Of a DNA stretch of 64,000 nt, positions 59,563-64,000 are shown piece by piece. The notes beneath the pieces were generated by a model. It had not been told where the DNA came from, ran no database searches, and saw only the letters and a list, made by a program, of their open reading frames with translations. Source of the DNA: Saliphagus infecundisoli (lineage in GTDB: Archaea > Halobacteriota > Halobacteria > Halobacteriales > Natrialbaceae); contig NZ_JAIWHV010000007.1 in the NCBI RefSeq assembly GCF_020177375.1, forward strand, positions 62,001 through 126,000. The letters are read 5' to 3'. Position 1 is the first letter of the stretch; every line of letters starts with the position of its first letter. The position numbers were made by a program, and so were the translations under genes.

Positions 59563-61139
59563 AGCGCCTCGCCGACCGACTCGAGCAGGTCACCGTTCTC
59601 GAGCAGTTCTAGGACCCCCTCGACGTCCTCGCGGACCGGCCGGTCCTCCCGTAGAGGCGGGACGACCCCGCGAACGGCGTCGTAGGCGGCGCCGGTACCC
59701 CTCCCCAGCGAGAGCGCTCCGGCGTCGAACGCCCGATCGACGAACTCGGCCGCCTGGGAAGCGGCGACGAGTTCGCTCGCGACGACTCTGCGGGCGTTTT
59801 CCAGCACCTGCCGTGCGTTGTACGCCGACTGGGCGCTCATGCTGACGTGGTCCTCCTGGCCGCCGCTGACGGGCGTGTTGTCCGTCACTGAAGCGCCGAG
59901 GGACCGACTCTCGTTGAGAAGCGCCGCGGCCGTATACTGGAGGAGCATGTACCCCGACTGGAGACCGCTCTCGGGCGCGAGGAAGGGGGGAAGGTGGTCC
60001 TCCTGGAGATTGGGATTGAGCAGCCGGTCGATCCGGCGTTCGGCGATCGCCGTCAGATCCGTGAGCGCGAGGCGGGCGTACTCCAGGCGGAGCGCGAGCG
60101 GTTCGCCGTGAAAGTTGCCCCCCGAGAGCACGGCCGCGCGGTCGGTGCCGGAGGCGCGGTCGTCAGCCCGGCCCGCCGAAAAGACGAGGGGATTGTCGGT
60201 CGCGCTGTTGAGTTCGACCTCGACGGCCTCGCGGAGGTGGGAGATCGAATCCCGGGCGGCGCCGTGGACCTGCGGGAGACAGCGAAGCGAGTAGGCGTCC
60301 TGGACCCGATCGCAGTTGCGGTGGGCCTCTACGACCTCGCTTCCTGCCGTGAGTTCCCGGACGTGCTCGGCGCTCGCTCGCTGGCCCTCGTGGGGCCGGA
60401 CGTCGTGGATCGCGGGGTGTGAACTCGCCGTCGTCCCCAGGGTGACCTCCGTGGTGAGCGCGCCCGCGACGTCGGCGGCGAGCAGGAGTTCCTCGCCGTT
60501 GACGATCGCGAGCGCGGCGATCCCGACGGTGAGTTGGGTGCCGTTGATGAGCGCGAGGCCCTCCTTGGGCGCGAGCGTGAGCGGCTCCGCACCGATCGAC
60601 GCGAGCGCCTCCTCGCCGGGGAGACGTTCGGGGCCGTCTCCGCTCTCGACCCACGCCTCGCCCTCGCCGACGAGCACGAGCGACATGTGCGCCAGCGGCG
60701 CGAGGTCGCCGCTCGCCCCCAGACTGCCGTGGGAGGGGACGACCGGGCGGACCCCCTCGTTCAATAACTCGAGGAGGCGGTCGACGACGACCTCGCGGAT
60801 CCCCGAGTGGCCCACGAGAAGGGCGTTGATCCGGGTAACCATCATCGCCCGCACGGCCTCCCGGTCCAGTTCGCGGCGGCCGCCGGCCGCGTGGCTCCGG
60901 AGCAGGTTGGTCTGGAGGGTCTCGAGGTCTTCGCGCGGGATCCGTTCGTCGACCAGTTCGCCGAACCCGGTGTTGACGCCGTAGACGGCCTCGCCGCCCT
61001 CGAGGACGTCCTCAACGCGCGAGCGCGAGGTCCGGACCCGCTCGCGGGCCTCCGAGGCGATCCGGGCGTCCTCGCCGCCGCGGGCGACCGCGGCTACGTC
61101 CTCGGGGGTGAGCGTCTCCCCGTCGAGGATGACGGTCAC
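59559..61139 (-). CDS. hutH: Histidine ammonia-lyase
   Basis: A 526-residue enzyme. The MIO cofactor triad Ala-Ser-Gly is at 142-144 (SLGASGDLAPLAHMSL), YGVNTGFG near 53-60 holds the catalytic Tyr and NTGFG loop, and QDAYSLRCLPQVHGA and SGGNFHGEPLAL are typical family blocks. It converts histidine to urocanate, the first step of histidine degradation. No hutU, hutI or hutG gene is adjacent in the window; upstream lies a DsrE-like fragment. The pairing of hisD and hutH 3 kb apart looks coincidental. Confidence 0.95.
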   Translation of the reverse strand: MTVILDGETLTPEDVAAVARGGEDARIASEARERVRTSRSRVEDVLEGGEAVYGVNTGFGELVDERIPREDLETLQTNLLRSHAAGGRRELDREAVRAMMVTRINALLVGHSGIREVVVDRLLELLNEGVRPVVPSHGSLGASGDLAPLAHMSLVLVGEGEAWVESGDGPERLPGEEALASIGAEPLTLAPKEGLALINGTQLTVGIAALAIVNGEELLLAADVAGALTTEVTLGTTASSHPAIHDVRPHEGQRASAEHVRELTAGSEVVEAHRNCDRVQDAYSLRCLPQVHGAARDSISHLREAVEVELNSATDNPLVFSAGRADDRASGTDRAAVLSGGNFHGEPLALRLEYARLALTDLTAIAERRIDRLLNPNLQEDHLPPFLAPESGLQSGYMLLQYTAAALLNESRSLGASVTDNTPVSGGQEDHVSMSAQSAYNARQVLENARRVVASELVAASQAAEFVDRAFDAGALSLGRGTGAAYDAVRGVVPPLREDRPVREDVEGVLELLENGDLLESVGEAL

Positions 61140-61321
61140 CGGTAATCACCGCGGGGAAGGCGAGTAACGATTGACGGACGCGACCGGGGATCCGAAACGG
61201 GGTCGATCATGCACGATCGTTTGGGATGGAAGTACAAGACCTTCGGTGTCTTCCGGCGGTCGTGTCCAGCATGCACACGAGCGCCCAACCGAGTTACGTG
61301 GTGACCTCCCGGGACGGACGC

Positions 61322-61591
61322 ATGCCCGACGCAGCAATCGTCATCCTGGCAGGAACGGACAGCCCCTCCGACCTCGGTCGTGTCGTCAACGCCCTCCAGA
61401 CGGCCACCGAGTTCATAGATGAAGGCGACGACGCCGAGGTGATCTTCGACGGCGCGGGAACCCAGTGGATCCCCGAACTGGAAGACGAGGACCACGACTA
61501 CCACGACCTCTATGCCGACCTCACCGATCACATTCAGCAAACGGTAGCGAGGAGCCTCCTTCCTCAACGAGCGACCGACGGGAGCGAGTAG
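61322..61591 (+). CDS. DsrE/DsrF-like protein, probably truncated at the C-terminus
   Basis: An 89-residue frame beginning MPDAAIVILAGTDSPSDLGR, then VIFDGAGTQWIPELEDEDHD and YHDLYADLTDHI. This follows the haloarchaeal DsrE-like pattern, but the usual cysteine-containing end after DLTDHI is replaced by a basic unrelated tail (QQTVARSLLPQRATDGSE). The break at about 61540 coincides with the start of the sequence leading to an IS200/IS605-type end, so insertion truncated it. Upstream in-frame ATGs at 61226 and 61271 are less like the family start. Confidence 0.5.
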   Translation: MPDAAIVILAGTDSPSDLGRVVNALQTATEFIDEGDDAEVIFDGAGTQWIPELEDEDHDYHDLYADLTDHIQQTVARSLLPQRATDGSE

Positions 61592-61861
61592 GGTGGAGAG
61601 GAATCGCGTTGCGAAGCTGGACGAAACCGCAAGGCTTAGGCCGTCTCCGCCCGTTATGTGAGATACTGCCGTCCTCGCACAAGCCGGGGTCGGTAGGAGC
61701 CACGAGTAAACTGGCTCCCGTGGTGTGACGGCGTGGCCGTCGCACCCTATACTCGGGAACGACGACCGCGAACGGGTTCGATCCCCGTCCCCAGTGTTGG
61801 GGTAGAGTGAGAGAACACCGGGAATTAAATCGGCGGGACAATCCACGGAACGGATCCGGTA
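61592..61861 (+). other. Non-coding, fold-rich stretch of the orphan insertion element
   Basis: No gene is supported. Hairpin-forming segments include GTGTGACGGC/GCCGTCGCAC near 61720-61745 and CCCCA/TGGGG near 61791-61805. A T-arm-like ACGGGTTCGATCCCCGT lies at about 61773-61789, but no tRNA acceptor or anticodon arms fit. The block is probably the degenerate body of the insertion element whose right end follows. Confidence 0.4.
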
Positions 61862-62035
61862 GGCGGGTCGCAGCAACAACTCCGACCCGCCGTCCGCCCG
61901 TGGACGGTAAGAGGAAGCCGGGCCGCGCCCTTGCATGGGGTCGCGGGGTACAATGTCGTTGCGGTAAAGCCCCGCCCTCAAGGAGTGACCGACCGCCGCA
62001 AGGCGGGAGGGTGCGAGTAGGGCGGGGTAGTTTAC
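61862..62035 (+). ncRNA. Orphan IS200/IS605 (TnpB/IS1341-type) right end, possible omega/reRNA
   Basis: Four successive stems are visible: GGCGGGTCG/CGACCCGCC (61862-61891), CCGTCC/GGACGG (61890-61907), a CCGCGCCC/GGGGTCGCGG stem (about 61923-61947) and a long terminal stem GTAAAGCCCCGCCCT (61964-61978) with AGGGCGGGGTAGTTTAC (62019-62035). The terminal stem, with CCCCGCCCTCAAGGAG and GGGCGGGGTAG, is what I recall at the 3' end of haloarchaeal TnpB-type elements, whose ends produce the guide RNA scaffold. No tnpB or tnpA reading frame remains nearby. Function as RNA is inferred. Confidence 0.5.
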
Positions 62036-62134
62036 AGGAGGACGTCATGCGGAGAGAACACGCCTGGGGGCGTGTCCGTCTGGAGTAGTTTCGCTCCGAG
62101 GACCGATAATACGCGGGTGTGGTACCGGTGACAC
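62036..62134 (+). other. Flank beyond the insertion-element end
   Basis: About 100 bases between the terminal stem and the stop of the DUF389 gene. If the element were an active TnpB guide source, the first ~16-20 bases after 62035 (AGGAGGACGTCATGCGG) would be the guide. A short stem CACGCC/GGCGTG near 62060-62076 is seen. No gene. Confidence 0.35.
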
Positions 62135-63592
62135 TCACGGGTCGTTTATCGTTTCTCCGTGCAGGACGAACCGATGACGTCCCGCTCGTGGAACGGTCCT
62201 CCGCTCCCCCGGTTGTCCCGCCGGGGATTCGGTGACCCTTCGGGTTGTGCTTGGACCGATCTCTCCGTCGGGACGGTGGAAACGGCCGACCTCCGTCGGC
62301 GGAAGCGGCTCGGTTTCCTGAGTGACGACGAACTCGACCCGTACGGCCACATCCTCCCCGGTCGCCTCCTCGATGTCCCGTTCGAGGCGGTCTGCAAAGT
62401 CGGGAGGTGCAGCTGCAGGCTCGGCTTGTCCGACCACGACGGTGACGGCCGGTTTCGTGCCGACGAGGAGGTCGTGTGGCTCGTAGGTTATCCGTACCGA
62501 ATCGAGTACGTACGCCGACCGGTCCGGGCCGTCGAAAAAGCGCTCCGTCTCGGTGGTTGCCTGATGGTCGAACGTCGTCGTCTGGTACGATGCAAGCGTA
62601 ACGACTCCGAGCACGGCGGAAAGCACGACGAGCGCGACGACGAGTACCGTGGCACGCTTTCGAACCGAGGTGAACGCGGTCGTGTGGTGTTCGGCCCGTT
62701 CGGGTCGGTAGCCGCTGAGCCAGAAAACCACCAACGCCGAGAGATTGATCGAGAGGAGGTTGACCAGCACCAGCACCGACGCGGCCCCGGCGACCCCCAG
62801 ATATCCCCAAGCGAGACCCAGTCCTGCCGTTGCTGCGGGTGGGATGAGCGCGACTGCGATGGCGACGCCAACCAAGGTCGATCCCGACCCCCGCGAGACG
62901 CTGATCGCACCGGCGATCCCCGAGCCAAACGCGAGAAACAGCGAGAGGAAGTTCGGGCTCGTCCGTTCGGCGACCTGGGGAATCGTCCGGATATCGATCC
63001 CCGGCGGAACGAGCACCGTCCCCCGAAGCACTGCCCCGAGCACCGCGGCGACACCGATCGCCAGCAGGAGGCCGGTAACTTGGAGGGTAACACCTCTGCC
63101 TGCGAGGTCGGGCTCGTTGAGGACGCTCCCGACGCTTGCAGTGATCGCCGGCCCCATCAGCGGTGCAACGACCATCGCGCCGATGATCGTGGCTGCCGAG
63201 TCGAGTAACAATCCGGTCGTGGCGATGAGCGTACTCAACACGATAAAGGCGAAGTACATCGAGATCGCCGGAGCGAGTTCCAGGGCGTTTGCACGGAGTT
63301 CCCCCCGAGAGAGACGGGTTCCTGGATAGAGGGCCTGAAGGGCGTGAAGTCGTTGCGAGACGACGGTTCGAGTCGGGATGACGATCGTGTACGCGTTCTC
63401 ACTGATGCCTGCGTGCCGGAGGTCGTGGAGGATTGGCTCGACGCCGGTCGGTGGAACCGGAAACTGGACCAGTGCTTCGAACTCGCCTCGACCGGTCTCG
63501 TCGAAGACGGCATAATCGATCCCGTGGTCGTCCAACGCACTCAATACCGACTCGCGGTTTCCGTTCGGAATCAGAACCTGTACGAGTCGCAT
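62135..63592 (-). CDS. DUF389 / TIGR00341-type membrane protein
   Basis: A 485-residue protein. The N-terminal ~100 residues form a small ACT-like domain (MRLVQVLIPNGNRESVLSAL), then five or six membrane segments with LIATTGLLLDSAATIIGAMV, VVAPLMGPAITASVGSVLNE and GSGIAGAISVSRGSGSTLVG, the conserved DUF389 core. The C-terminal ~100 residues are extramembrane. The function of DUF389 proteins is unknown. Start at 63592 matches the family N-terminus. Confidence 0.86.
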   Translation of the reverse strand: MRLVQVLIPNGNRESVLSALDDHGIDYAVFDETGRGEFEALVQFPVPPTGVEPILHDLRHAGISENAYTIVIPTRTVVSQRLHALQALYPGTRLSRGELRANALELAPAISMYFAFIVLSTLIATTGLLLDSAATIIGAMVVAPLMGPAITASVGSVLNEPDLAGRGVTLQVTGLLLAIGVAAVLGAVLRGTVLVPPGIDIRTIPQVAERTSPNFLSLFLAFGSGIAGAISVSRGSGSTLVGVAIAVALIPPAATAGLGLAWGYLGVAGAASVLVLVNLLSINLSALVVFWLSGYRPERAEHHTTAFTSVRKRATVLVVALVVLSAVLGVVTLASYQTTTFDHQATTETERFFDGPDRSAYVLDSVRITYEPHDLLVGTKPAVTVVVGQAEPAAAPPDFADRLERDIEEATGEDVAVRVEFVVTQETEPLPPTEVGRFHRPDGEIGPSTTRRVTESPAGQPGERRTVPRAGRHRFVLHGETINDP

Positions 63593-63896
63593 GGCGACCG
63601 GACGACCCGTTCACGAATAAGTAATCACAGTCATATCGGCCCACGCGCGACGGGATTCGCCGAACAGCCACTGGCATCGTCCATACGGCTGCTGTCCCAG
63701 GTTTTCGCGTGGTTCGTCTCGAGGAAGCGCGCTCGAGACCGCCAGTGACCGGTTCGTGGAGGCATCTAACGGCCGACCCGAGACCTGTTCGGTCGGTGGC
63801 TCGCGACTGCCACTCGTCGCCGTGGTTCCACCTGAACTGTATTATAGGCGGTCGTGTGAAGGATTTATCACGCTTCTAGCTGTCCGACCCTTGCAG
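63593..63896 (+). promoter_or_regulatory. Divergent intergenic region with leaderless promoter for the last gene
   Basis: 304 bases between divergent starts. GGATTTATCACG near 63871-63882 sits about 25 bases before the ATG at 63897, the usual haloarchaeal TATA spacing without leader. For the DUF389 gene, the plus-strand AATAAGTAATC near 63616-63626 would serve in the reverse sense. No gene is seen. Confidence 0.5.
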
Positions 63897-64000
63897 ATGA
63901 AAGAACTCATCGTGCTCGCGTTCGATTCCATGGACGGCGCGAAAACCGTCCGTGACGAACTCTACGACCTCCAGAAACAGGAGTTGGTACAGCTCGACGA
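63897..64000 (+). CDS. DUF1269-like protein, 3' end outside window
   Basis: Only the first 34 codons are present, reading MKELIVLAFDSMDGAKTVRD and then ELYDLQKQELVQLD. This is the typical start of DUF1269 proteins, which have a glycine-zipper membrane hairpin further on (not visible here). Role unknown, sometimes linked to stress. It diverges from the DUF389 gene. Confidence 0.7.
   Translation, partial: MKELIVLAFDSMDGAKTVRDELYDLQKQELVQLD

Noticed and set aside
61720-61800. Possible tRNA, from ACGGGTTCGATCCCCGT
   Set aside because: The T-arm fits but the acceptor stem pairs for five bases only and no D-arm or anticodon arm can be drawn at normal spacing.

Overview
This window is a piece of a haloarchaeal (class Halobacteria) chromosome. 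The evidence is very GC-rich coding sequence, acidic proteins, Tat-lipoprotein binding proteins with twin arginines and a lipobox Cys, TATA-like boxes about 25 bases ahead of start codons with little or no leader, and typical haloarchaeal families (dodecin, TrmB regulators, geranylgeranyl-reductase-like flavoprotein, MTH865-like and DUF1269-like proteins). The genus cannot be fixed from what is visible.

Layout. 1-7.9 kb is an iron cluster: the end of a siderophore operon (IucB-like acetyltransferase, IucD-like N-hydroxylase, an asparagine-synthetase-like protein without its Cys2), then a convergent ferric-iron ABC transporter with a DtxR/SirR-like box in front. 8-16.4 kb is housekeeping: a glycosyltransferase, a 5'-nucleotidase-like enzyme, a universal stress protein, an MscS channel, an orphan TrmB regulator, a membrane protein and two tandem paralogous zinc-ribbon membrane proteins. 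16.4-23.7 kb is a sugar module: a TrmB-type regulator, a complete sugar ABC transporter operon, a small membrane protein and a Gfo/Idh oxidoreductase; related operator-like sequences lie before the regulator and before the transporter. 23.7-28.3 kb holds a photolyase, a MATE exporter and a geranylgeranyl-reductase-like flavoprotein.

28.66-50.86 kb is an integrated element of about 22 kb with lower GC content. It is flanked by a 17-bp direct repeat, starts with a coiled-coil protein and a tyrosine integrase, and carries a D5/P4-like primase-helicase. An array of 11 TGTGACGN iterons begins on the primase stop codon and is a likely replication origin. A fragment of a phage terminase large subunit points to a viral or virus-related past. 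The cargo is defence-like: a 1385-residue restriction-methylase with a partner PD-(D/E)XK protein, a DUF4268-like protein, and an overlapping two-gene unit pairing a nitrilase-fold amidohydrolase with a restriction-endonuclease-like protein. That last pair is the best candidate here for an undescribed system. The element also has two copies of a short TIR-bounded repeat, several small zinc-finger genes and decayed duplicates. At its left junction the chromosome carries a 51-base tandem repeat whose units fold into hairpins that keep pairing despite sequence divergence.

50.9-64 kb returns to GC-rich chromosome: two paralogous iron-type binding proteins, each with its own DtxR-like box and neither with a permease, a flavoprotein reductase, HisD, an IscA/ErpA-like protein, dodecin, a phytoene-desaturase-like flavoprotein, HutH, a truncated DsrE-like gene beside an apparent orphan IS200/IS605 (TnpB-type) right end with strong RNA-like folding, a DUF389 membrane protein and the start of a DUF1269-like gene.
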